DNA of 64,000 nucleotides from Nonomuraea sp. MG754425 (GTDB lineage Bacteria; Actinomycetota; Actinomycetes; Streptosporangiales; Streptosporangiaceae). Numbering within the stretch: position 1 is the stretch's first letter; each line of letters starts with the position of its first letter. The notes under the pieces were generated by a model. The model did no database searches and was not told the origin of the DNA. It was given only the letters and a program-made list of their open reading frames with translations. The DNA lies in the NCBI RefSeq assembly GCF_021699195.1, contig NZ_SSXE01000059.1, positions 1 to 64,000 on the forward strand. The letters run 5' to 3'. Both the position numbers and the translations under genes were made by a program. Shown here piece after piece: positions 1-7,538 of the stretch.

Positions 1-45
1 CCGGCGGGGTGCGCGGCATGCCGGTTGTACCGCGCACCCCGCCGG
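1..45 (-). terminator. Terminator hairpin after the transporter/oxidoreductase operon
   Basis: Bases 1-16 and 30-45 are perfect reverse complements, giving a 16-bp GC stem with a 13-base loop. It lies about 20 bp past the aldehyde dehydrogenase stop on the minus strand, so it fits as the terminator of the 7194-to-65 operon. No U-tract is visible inside the window, which is usual for high-GC actinomycete terminators. Confidence 0.7.
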
Positions 46-46
46 C

Positions 47-67
47 TCAGCGGGTTCAGCGGGTTCA
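47..67 (-). repeat. 9-bp tandem repeat carrying three in-frame stops
   Basis: On the minus strand the aldehyde dehydrogenase stop TGA (65-67) is followed by two more TGA codons in the same frame at 56-58 and 47-49. They arise from a tandem 9-bp unit, CGCTGAACC. Similar arrays are described at 18281-18376 and 55925-55977. Confidence 0.75.
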
Positions 68-1525
68 GCGGGCGAGGTTGAGGAACACGCCCTTGGTCTC
101 GGTGAACTCGTCGACGGCGAAGGAGCCCATCTCCCTGCCCCAGCCGCTCAGCCCGAAGCCGCCCCACGGCGCGCCCGGGTCGATGAGCGGCAGCAGGTTG
201 ACGAAGACCGTGCCGGCCCTGATCCGCCCGGCCAGGGAGTGCGCGGTGACCGTGTCCTGTGTCCACACGACCGCGGCCAGGCCGTAGTCCGTGTCGTTGG
301 CGCGGGCGACCACCTCGTCCTCGTCCTCGTAGGTGAAGATCGACAGGACCGGCCCGAAGATCTCCTCGCGGGCGATGACCATGTCGTCGCGGACGCCCGC
401 GAAGACGGTCGGTTCGAAGAAGTGCCCGCGCTCCACGTCCGGGCCGGTGGCCCTGCGCCCGCCGGTGACGAGCTGCGCGCCCTGCCGCACACCGCTGTCG
501 ACGTAGTGGGCGACCCGGTCGAGCTGTTCGGCGGAGACGAGCGGACCGAGCACGGTGTCCGGCCGGATGCCGGGACCGATCGGGAGTCGCGCGGCGGCGG
601 CCGCGATCTTCTCGGTGAACTCGTCGGCGCGCTTGTGGTCGACGAAGAAGCGGGTGTACGCCCCGCACGCCTGACCGGTGTTGAACAGGGCCCCTTGCAG
701 GTTCCCCGCCACGGCGGCGTCGATGTCGGCGTCTCGGGCGATGATGCTCGGAGCCTTGCCGCCGAGTTCCAGGCTCACCCGCTTGAGGTTGCCGGCGGCG
801 CCGGCGACGATCTGCTTGCCCACCTCGGTCGAGCCGGTGAACGAGACCTTGTCCACGCCCGGATGTGCGACGAGCGCCTGACCGGCGGGCGGCCCGCCGG
901 TCAGGCAGTTGACGACGCCGGCCGGGACCCCGGCCTCGACGCAGAGACGGGCCAGCCACAGGGTGCTGAGGGGCGTCTGCTCGGCGGGTTTGAGGATGAC
1001 GGTGTTCCCGCAGGCGAGCGCCGGCGCCAGCTTCCACGCGGCGATGGCCAGCGGGAAGTTCCACGGCGTGATGATCGCGCACACGCCGACGGGTTCCCTG
1101 CGCGTGTAGTGCAGGGTGTCGGGCACCGATACGGACGACACCCTGCCTTCGATCTTGGTGCACCAGCCCGCGTAGTACCGGAACACCTGAGCCGACAGGA
1201 CGACGTTGACGCCGGAGGACATGCTGATCGGCTGCCCCTGGTCGTGCGTCTCCAGCTCGGCCAGGGCGGCGGCGTCCCGCTCGATCAGGTCGGCGATCCG
1301 CCACAGGAGCCGGCCCCGGGCGTCCGGGCTCATCGCCCGCCACTCGGGGTCGTCGAACGCCCGGCGCGCGGCGGCCACGGCGGCGTCCACGTCGGCGGGG
1401 CCCGCCTCGGCGAACGACGCGAGCAGTTGGCCGTCGGCGGGATCGTAGGTCTGGGCCACGCCGCCGTCGGCGGCGGGCACCCACTCCCCCGCCACCAGCA
1501 GTTTCTTGGTCTCTTCGAGGTTCAT
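65..1525 (-). CDS. NAD(P)-dependent aldehyde dehydrogenase
   Basis: This 486-residue protein has the usual length of the aldehyde dehydrogenase superfamily. It carries the ELGGK motif with the general-base Glu at about residue 252 and the GQAC motif with the catalytic Cys at about residue 287. The PWNFP coenzyme-loop motif and the EEIFGPV segment near the C-terminus are also present. Such enzymes oxidise an aldehyde to the acid in the cytoplasm. It is the last gene of the operon, directly after the binding-protein gene. The obvious inference is that it oxidises the aldehyde made by the GMC oxidoreductase two genes upstream. The true substrate cannot be read from sequence. The ATG start fits the family N-terminus (a short lead, then LLVAGEWV). 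Confidence 0.9.
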   Translation of the reverse strand: MNLEETKKLLVAGEWVPAADGGVAQTYDPADGQLLASFAEAGPADVDAAVAAARRAFDDPEWRAMSPDARGRLLWRIADLIERDAAALAELETHDQGQPISMSSGVNVVLSAQVFRYYAGWCTKIEGRVSSVSVPDTLHYTRREPVGVCAIITPWNFPLAIAAWKLAPALACGNTVILKPAEQTPLSTLWLARLCVEAGVPAGVVNCLTGGPPAGQALVAHPGVDKVSFTGSTEVGKQIVAGAAGNLKRVSLELGGKAPSIIARDADIDAAVAGNLQGALFNTGQACGAYTRFFVDHKRADEFTEKIAAAAARLPIGPGIRPDTVLGPLVSAEQLDRVAHYVDSGVRQGAQLVTGGRRATGPDVERGHFFEPTVFAGVRDDMVIAREEIFGPVLSIFTYEDEDEVVARANDTDYGLAAVVWTQDTVTAHSLAGRIRAGTVFVNLLPLIDPGAPWGGFGLSGWGREMGSFAVDEFTETKGVFLNLAR

Positions 1526-1537
1526 TCGGGCATCACC

Positions 1538-2572
1538 TCACTGGCCGGCGGTGACGAGGGGCAGGCCGTCGAGCGTGAACTCGCGCTCGGCGGGGGCGAC
1601 GTAGGAGCCGATGTTCTCGCCGTCGTACCAGGTCGACTTGACGACGGTCTTCTCCGCCGGCTTCTTGTCGAGGATGTCGCGCATGGTCTTGACGACGGCC
1701 CACCCGGTGGCCACGCCGTCCACGTCCCAGGTGCCGGTCAGCCGGCCCTGCTTGACGGCCTCGATGGCGTCCGGGTCGGCGTTGGCGCCGACGACGATGA
1801 CGCCGTCCGAGCCCTTGGTCGAGACCTTGCGTCCGGCCTGGCCGACGGCGGCGGAGATGCCCAGCGCGGTGGCGTCGTTGTAGGCCCAGAAGGCGTCCAC
1901 GTCGCCGTGCTTGGTCAGCAGGTCGGCGGCGAGGGCGGAGGCGCCCGCCGCGTTGTCCTTGGTGTTGTCCGCCTGGGGCAGCACGGTCAGCCCCGCGGCC
2001 TTGGCCGCGTCCGTGAAGCACTTGGCGTTGGCGACGATCGACGGCACCGGCGGCCCGCCCATCACGACCACCTTGCCTCCGGGACGCTGCTCGGCGATGA
2101 GCTGCGCGGTCTGCTTGAACGGCGCGTCGGGCGTGTCGCAGGTGTTGATCTGCCACCAGACGCTGGCGGTGATCCCGGTGCCCTCGGAGTTCACCCCGAC
2201 GACGGGCACGCCGGCCGCCTGCGCCTGCGCGTTGGCGCCCCCCGCGGCGCCGGCGTCCAGCGTCCACGTGCCGATGGCGGCCTTGCCCTGCTGGAGCATG
2301 GTCTGCACGTCGGAGATCTGCTTGTCGGCCGAGAGGTTGGCGTCGAGGATGTCGAGGTCCCACTTCAGCCCGGCGGCGGCGTTCTTCAGGCCGAGTGCCA
2401 GGTTCTGGGCGCTGACCTGGGCCGCGACGGGGGTGGAGTAGCCGACCGAGACGGTGTTCCCGTCGCCGCCCGCGTCGGCCGCGGTCGTGGTGGAGGTGCC
2501 TGAGCACGCTGTGAGCAGGCCCGCCGCAGTGATCGCGGCGACGGCCGTGGGCAGGCGTCTGAGGTTGAGCAA
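1538..2572 (-). CDS. Sugar-type ABC transporter substrate-binding lipoprotein
   Basis: This is a 344-residue lipoprotein. A basic N-terminus is followed by a hydrophobic stretch and the lipobox LLTAC, with the lipidated Cys at about residue 22. The mature part looks like a Peripla_BP_4 (RbsB-type) type-I binding protein, with the typical VGVNSEG and VIVVGANADPD segments. The start is a TTG at 2570-2572 preceded by GGAG. The frame stays open far upstream, but only this start places the signal peptide correctly. It lies between the GMC oxidoreductase and aldehyde dehydrogenase genes and is the extracytoplasmic receptor for the permease and ATPase encoded upstream. RbsB-type proteins usually bind monosaccharides or small polyols, but other small ligands occur. 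The interleaving of transporter and enzyme genes suggests the ligand is the enzymes' substrate. Confidence 0.85.
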   Translation of the reverse strand: MLNLRRLPTAVAAITAAGLLTACSGTSTTTAADAGGDGNTVSVGYSTPVAAQVSAQNLALGLKNAAAGLKWDLDILDANLSADKQISDVQTMLQQGKAAIGTWTLDAGAAGGANAQAQAAGVPVVGVNSEGTGITASVWWQINTCDTPDAPFKQTAQLIAEQRPGGKVVVMGGPPVPSIVANAKCFTDAAKAAGLTVLPQADNTKDNAAGASALAADLLTKHGDVDAFWAYNDATALGISAAVGQAGRKVSTKGSDGVIVVGANADPDAIEAVKQGRLTGTWDVDGVATGWAVVKTMRDILDKKPAEKTVVKSTWYDGENIGSYVAPAEREFTLDGLPLVTAGQ

Positions 2573-2589
2573 GGGGTTCTCCAGGGGGT

Positions 2590-4554
2590 TTAGGAGGTGG
2601 CCGCTGAGCGACCTGCCGCGACACCGGAACGGGCCGTCTCGACAAGGGCCTCGGCGGTACGTTCGGCCAGGGCCATGATGGTGATCATCGGGTTGACGCC
2701 CGGCGCGGACGGCAGGGCTGAGGCGTCCCCGATCCAGACGCCTCGGACATCGTGCAACTGACCCCAGCCGTCGGCGACGGAGGTCTCGGGCGAGGCGCCC
2801 ATCCGGCACGAGCCCATCTGATGGGCGGAGAAGGCGGTGTAGTCGTCGGTGGGCGCGGCGCGCAGCGCGTTCAGGTAGCCCTCGAAGTCCTCGCCCCGCC
2901 TCCAGCGCAGGTCGCTCCAGTGGAAGGTGAAGATCTCGTTGGCGCCCGCGGCGTGGTGCATCCGGGCCAGTTCCAGGTGGGCTCGCAGAGCCACGCGCCG
3001 GTCGATCTCGTCGTCCAGCGCCCAGCGCACCCCGGCCTTGCCGTCGGGGTCCAGGTACACCTCGCCGCTGCCGTGGTCGTGCGAGACGCCGTGCCAGGTC
3101 GCGAAGTACGGCAGACCGCGCAGGCGGTCGCGGTGGCGGCGCGCGTCGACGAAGGGGCTCTGCCCGGCCCAGGTCAGCGGGTTGAGGGTCAGGCTCTCCA
3201 CCAGGAAGCCGTTGTCGGACTCGCAGTGCGTCAGGTCGAAGCTGACAGCCGACTGGATCTGACCGCTCCAGGCTTCGATCGGCTGGTCGTAGGCGCCCGT
3301 GACGATCCAGGCCGGGTGCAGCCGCAGGTTCTTCCCCACGGCCGGGCCGCCGATACCCGAGCGCAGCAGCAGCGCGGGCGACTCGATCCCGCCGGCGGCG
3401 ACCACCACGACGGGGGCCCGGACGACCAGTTCCTCGCCCCCGGCCAGGGTCGCCGCGACACCGGCGGCCCTGCCCTCCTCCACGAGGACGCGGTCGGCGC
3501 GGCACTCCACGATGACCTGGGCGCCCGCGTCGACGGCGTCCTGGAGGTAGGTGTGCAGGGTCGAGCGCTTGCAGCCGAGCCGGCAGCCGGCGTTGCAGAA
3601 ACCGCAGCGTGTGGGGTCGTCGGTGGCGGTGGAGTTGCGGGGCAGCCGCTCGTGGGAGTGGCCGCAGGCCGCCAGCCCGGTGATCATCGCGCGGGTGTTG
3701 GCGTTGTACACGGTGGACTCGGTGTTCACGTCGAGGCGCTGCCACACGGTGTCGAGGTGCCGGTCGAACGCGGAGCCCGCCAGGCCCTCCAGCCCCTCCG
3801 CCGCCCACTGCTCGCGGATCTCCATGGGGGTGCGCAGGCAGACCATGCTGTTGATCAGCGTGCCGCCGCCGAGCACCGACCCGGCCAGCACGCCCATCTG
3901 CCCGTTGTCGGACCAGAGGGAGCCGCCGCGCAGGAACATCTCCGAGGCGTGCGCGTCGATCTGGTCGAAGTCGGCCTCGTCCCGGCTCGGGCCGGCCTCC
4001 AGCACGACGACCGACAGGCCCGCCTGGGCGGCACGGGCCGCGACGATCGCCCCGCCGGCGCCTGAGCCGACCACGCACACGTCCGCCTGGAACGTTCCCA
4101 CTTCGGGCGAGACGACCGGCAGCGCCGTGGCGGCGGCGGCCGGTCCGGGCGGCGGGCCGGGGTAGCCGACCACCGGCCAGGTCGGGTTCGTCCCGCTCTC
4201 GTCCACCGCGCCGATGAATCCGGCGAAGACCATGTTCTTGAGCTGGCGTACGGCCAGGCGCAGCCGCATGTCCTGCGCCGCCGCCAGGTGCAGCAGCACC
4301 GACCGCCGCTCCAGGGTGGCCGCCGGGAAATGCCGCTCGGCCAGGAAGGCGGCCAGTTCGCCGATCGCCTCCCGCACGTGGTGCGCCAGGCCCGGGATCG
4401 CGGCGAGCGTGCTGTCGTCCAGGCCCCGCTCACGCGCGCCCCTGCCGTAGTAGTCCACGACCGCCGGGTCCGCGCTCGGCGCGTCGAGCGCGGGCAGCAA
4501 CGTCTCGCACACCGCGCCCAGCACCTGCCGGTAGGTCGCCTCGTCCACACTCAT
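2590..4554 (-). CDS. GMC oxidoreductase, long-chain-alcohol-oxidase-like
   Basis: This 654-residue flavoprotein has two parts. Residues 1-150 are a helical domain of the kind seen in long-chain fatty alcohol oxidases and gluconate-dehydrogenase gamma-like N-termini. The GMC core follows, with the FAD-binding GSGAGG at residues 163-168. A Cys-rich segment at about 316-328 reads CGFCNAGCRLGC; the family normally shows a related motif with fewer Cys. The active-site region HQMGSCRMG has its His near 578, and GVNPM near 620 supplies the second conserved polar residue. The reaction expected is primary alcohol to aldehyde. No signal peptide or Tat motif is visible, so it is probably cytoplasmic or membrane-associated. 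Its ATG overlaps the upstream permease stop by 4 bp (ATGA), implying translational coupling. Electron acceptor and substrate are unknown. Confidence 0.88.
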   Translation of the reverse strand: MSVDEATYRQVLGAVCETLLPALDAPSADPAVVDYYGRGARERGLDDSTLAAIPGLAHHVREAIGELAAFLAERHFPAATLERRSVLLHLAAAQDMRLRLAVRQLKNMVFAGFIGAVDESGTNPTWPVVGYPGPPPGPAAAATALPVVSPEVGTFQADVCVVGSGAGGAIVAARAAQAGLSVVVLEAGPSRDEADFDQIDAHASEMFLRGGSLWSDNGQMGVLAGSVLGGGTLINSMVCLRTPMEIREQWAAEGLEGLAGSAFDRHLDTVWQRLDVNTESTVYNANTRAMITGLAACGHSHERLPRNSTATDDPTRCGFCNAGCRLGCKRSTLHTYLQDAVDAGAQVIVECRADRVLVEEGRAAGVAATLAGGEELVVRAPVVVVAAGGIESPALLLRSGIGGPAVGKNLRLHPAWIVTGAYDQPIEAWSGQIQSAVSFDLTHCESDNGFLVESLTLNPLTWAGQSPFVDARRHRDRLRGLPYFATWHGVSHDHGSGEVYLDPDGKAGVRWALDDEIDRRVALRAHLELARMHHAAGANEIFTFHWSDLRWRRGEDFEGYLNALRAAPTDDYTAFSAHQMGSCRMGASPETSVADGWGQLHDVRGVWIGDASALPSAPGVNPMITIMALAERTAEALVETARSGVAAGRSAATS

Positions 4555-5603
4555 GACACTTTCCCCTTACGACGACGGAACAGCCCGCTGTGGCGCGCGA
4601 CACCGAGCGCGACAGCGACGATCAGAACGAGCCCGTTGACGGTGCCGCGCCAGAACGTGGAGACCTCGCTGAGGGTCAGACCGTTCTGGATGACGCCGAG
4701 AAACAGCACGCCGAGCACCGTACCGCCGACGCCGCCCTCGCCTCCGGTGTAGGCGGTGCCGCCGATGAGGACGGCCGCGATCACCGTGAGCAGGAGCGTC
4801 GAGTCGACGGCCGGCGAGGCGGCGGTGAGCCGCCCCACCTGCACGATCCCGGCCAGCGCGGCGGCCAGGCCGGCGATCACGTACACGCCGAGCATGGTCA
4901 GGGCGACGTTGATGCCGTTGAGCCGGGCGGCCTCGGGGTTGGAGCCGATCGCGAAGACGCTGCGGCCGAAGGGCGTGTACCGCAGGATGAGCACCGCCGC
5001 GGCCACCACGACGACATCGAAGATCATCAGGATGGGGACGCCGCCGATCCGGTCCAGGGTGAAGTGGTAGACGCCCTGGAACGCCTCCAGCTCGAACACG
5101 CTGATCGTGGTGCCCTGGTTGGACACCAGCGCGATGCTCTCCAGGATCGACAGTGTCCCGAGTGTCACCACCAGGAAGGAGATGCGTAGATAACTGATCA
5201 GCGCACCGTTGACGACCCCGATGAGCAGGCCCGCCAGCAGCGTCAGCAGCAGCGCGGTGACCGCGCCGAGGCCGCTGCTCAGGCCGAGCCCGAGGACCAT
5301 GGCGCACGCGGTGCCGGCCGAAGCGGCCGACAGGTCGATCCCGCCCGCGATGATGACGAACGTCGCACCGATCGCCAGCAGCAGGATCACACTGTTGGAC
5401 AGGACGATGTTGGTGATGTTTCCCCAGGTCAGAAAGATCGGCTGGGTGATCGCCAGATAACCGCACAAGATGACCAGGCCGGCCACGATCCCGGCGCTCC
5501 CGCCCAGGGAGAGCCTGCGCCGCCGCGGTGCGGCCCCTCCACCCGCAGAAGCGGGGGTGGCGCCGGGAGGCGCGGGGACCTCCCTCGTCACACTGTTGGA
5601 CAT
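4551..5603 (-). CDS. RbsC-type ABC transporter permease
   Basis: This 350-residue polytopic membrane protein belongs to the BPD_transp_2 (RbsC/AraH) family. After a roughly 45-residue cytoplasmic N-terminus it has about eight to ten hydrophobic segments, including the family-typical GGIDLSAAS and GGTAYTGGEGG regions. The ATG at 5601-5603 is chosen because GAGAAAGG lies just upstream and it gives the usual family length; the open frame continues upstream into non-family sequence. It partners the ATPase encoded 43 bp upstream and the lipoprotein receptor two genes downstream. The stop overlaps the GMC start. Confidence 0.9.
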   Translation of the reverse strand: MSNSVTREVPAPPGATPASAGGGAAPRRRRLSLGGSAGIVAGLVILCGYLAITQPIFLTWGNITNIVLSNSVILLLAIGATFVIIAGGIDLSAASAGTACAMVLGLGLSSGLGAVTALLLTLLAGLLIGVVNGALISYLRISFLVVTLGTLSILESIALVSNQGTTISVFELEAFQGVYHFTLDRIGGVPILMIFDVVVVAAAVLILRYTPFGRSVFAIGSNPEAARLNGINVALTMLGVYVIAGLAAALAGIVQVGRLTAASPAVDSTLLLTVIAAVLIGGTAYTGGEGGVGGTVLGVLFLGVIQNGLTLSEVSTFWRGTVNGLVLIVAVALGVARHSGLFRRRKGKVS

Positions 5604-5646
5604 CGGCTCGGCCTTTCTCTCATGGAGCTCATCACGGGGAGGTGTT

Positions 5647-7194
5647 TCATGCCGTTCCCGGGGCCGCGGGCAGGGACGGACCGCCGGAGACGGCGACCTC
5701 GGCGATCCGGGTCTCCTCCATCTCCTCGCCGGCGAACTCGCCGCGGATCTCACCCTCGAAGAAGACGACGATCCGGTCACACATGCCGAGCAGCTCCGGC
5801 AGTTCGGAGGAGATGAGGATGACGGCCGCGCCCTTCTCGACGATGCCGTGCAGGAGGCGGTAGATGTCGCTCTTGGCCCCGACGTCCACGCCCCGGGTCG
5901 GCTCGCTCAGCACGTAGACGTCGCAGCCCAGGTCGAACACCCGGCCCAGCACGACCTTCTGCTGGTTGCCGCCGGACAGGTGGGAGATGCGGTTGGCCGC
6001 CGAGGAGGTCACGACGCCGTAGGTCCGGATGGCCCGATCCACCTGACGCCGCTCGTCGCGGACCCGGAGCAGCCCGAACCGGCTCAGCCCGCCCAGCCAG
6101 GAGACCGCGAAGTTCTCCGCCACGCTGCGCACCGGCAGCAGGGCCGAGCGCTTGCGGTCATCGGGCACGAAGGCGATGCCGCTGGCCAGGGCCTTACGCG
6201 GGCTGGACAGTCCGACCCGCTCGCCGTTGACCTGCACCGAGCCCTGGGCGGCGACGGCTCCGGCCAGCGCCAGACCCAGCTCGGCCTTGCCCGACCCCAC
6301 CAGCCCGGCCACGCCGACGATCTCGCCCCGCCGCACCGTGAGCGAGGTGGGGCGCAGCGCGCCATCGTCGGTGGCGAGCTCGCGCGCCTCCAGGACGACC
6401 TCCCCGAGCTCGACCTCGCGCTCGCCGTAGTAGTCGCCGAGTTCCCTGCCGACCATGAGCCGGACCAGTTCGGGCTCCGGCGTCTCGGGCAGCGGCACGG
6501 TCGCGACCAGGGAGCCGTCCCGCAGCACGGTGGCCGTCGTGGCGCACGCGTACAGCTCGGGCATCCGGTGCGAGATCATGAGGACGGCGATGCCCCGGGC
6601 GCTCTGCTCGGCGATCAGTTCGAGCAGCCGGGCGGCGGCCGCCTCCGACAGCGAGCTGGTGGCCTCGTCGAGGATGAGCAGCCGGGCGTCCGAGGAGACG
6701 GCGCGGGCGATCTCGATCTCCTGCTGGAGCTCGACGCTGAGATCGCCGACCCGGTCGGTCTCGTCCACGTGCACGCTCAGGTCGTCCAGCACGGTACGCG
6801 CGGCGCGGCGCATCGCGGCCCAGTCGACGGCGCCCCACCGCGTACGCGGCGCGCGGCCCAGGTAGATGTTCTCCGCCACGCTGAGCGTCGGGGCGAGCGT
6901 CAGCTCCTGGCTGATCATGACGATGCCGTGCCGCAGCGCGTCGGCCGGCCCCGTGAGGCTCCGCCGGACGCCGTCGATCTCCAGATGACCCGCGTCCGGC
7001 TTGTGCACGCCGCCGATCACCTTGGACAGGGTCGATTTGCCCGACCCGTTCTCGCCGGTCAGCGCGTGCACCTCGCCGGCGCGGACGGTCAGGGTCACGT
7101 CATGCAACGCCCGGACGCCGGGGAAGCTCTTGCTGACGCCGCGCACGCTCAGCAGAGGCGGTGCGCTCTCGTTGTCCGGGTCCGTTCCCACCAT
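5647..7194 (-). CDS. RbsA-type ABC transporter ATPase with two ABC domains
   Basis: This 515-residue protein contains two fused ATP-binding cassettes, as in RbsA, MglA and AraG. The first has Walker A GENGSGKST, a degenerate signature LSVELQQ and Walker B LLILDEAT. The second has the degenerate Walker A GLVGSGKAE usual for this family and the signature LSGGNQQK. The ATG at 7192-7194 sits 3 bp after an ideal AAGGAGGT ribosome-binding site; the longer open frame would add about 30 residues of unrelated sequence. It is the first gene of the five-gene operon and energises import by the permease downstream. Confidence 0.92.
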   Translation of the reverse strand: MVGTDPDNESAPPLLSVRGVSKSFPGVRALHDVTLTVRAGEVHALTGENGSGKSTLSKVIGGVHKPDAGHLEIDGVRRSLTGPADALRHGIVMISQELTLAPTLSVAENIYLGRAPRTRWGAVDWAAMRRAARTVLDDLSVHVDETDRVGDLSVELQQEIEIARAVSSDARLLILDEATSSLSEAAAARLLELIAEQSARGIAVLMISHRMPELYACATTATVLRDGSLVATVPLPETPEPELVRLMVGRELGDYYGEREVELGEVVLEARELATDDGALRPTSLTVRRGEIVGVAGLVGSGKAELGLALAGAVAAQGSVQVNGERVGLSSPRKALASGIAFVPDDRKRSALLPVRSVAENFAVSWLGGLSRFGLLRVRDERRQVDRAIRTYGVVTSSAANRISHLSGGNQQKVVLGRVFDLGCDVYVLSEPTRGVDVGAKSDIYRLLHGIVEKGAAVILISSELPELLGMCDRIVVFFEGEIRGEFAGEEMEETRIAEVAVSGGPSLPAAPGTA

Positions 7195-7538
7195 CGACCT
7201 CCTTGGGAGAAGACCGCAAGCACACTCCGCCGGGCCGGTGCGGACGGCCGCCGGCCCGAAGTCATGCGCTTGGCCGGTGCCGACATCCACCGGCCGCGAG
7301 TCGGTCGTTGACGCCCGCGCAGTGCCGCGACGCTATGCGGCCCCCATGGGCCCCGCCCATAGCCCTGGTCCGCTGGGCGAACCCGTGACGGAGGCGTAAC
7401 AGCCTCAGCCCGCGCCCCGGGCCCGCCCGCCCATCTCACTCAGCGGACCGGCCGATGGTGTACGGGGCCGGGCTGCCCCTTGAATCGGCTCATGCCCCGC
7501 CCCTGTTTCCCGGCCGACCCAGCACAACGAGGCGCATC
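7195..7538. promoter_or_regulatory. Divergent control region, no clear elements
   Basis: These 344 bp separate the ABC-transporter operon (minus) from the dimethylformamidase-like gene (plus) and must hold both promoters. I see the strong ribosome-binding site of the ATPase gene at 7197-7204 and GAGG before the plus-strand GTG. I cannot point to a convincing -35/-10 pair or operator dyad, and no regulator gene lies adjacent. Confidence 0.4.

Noticed and set aside
239..2503. Long plus-strand open frame opposite the aldehyde dehydrogenase and binding-protein genes
   Set aside because: Composition is Gly/Arg/Asp/Val-rich low complexity typical of the antisense of GC-biased codons. There is no ribosome-binding site or domain, and the minus-strand genes are clear.
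7195..7538. Small alpha-subunit gene for the DMFase-like protein
   Set aside because: No open frame with a start signal or matching length is visible here or directly downstream of the gene.
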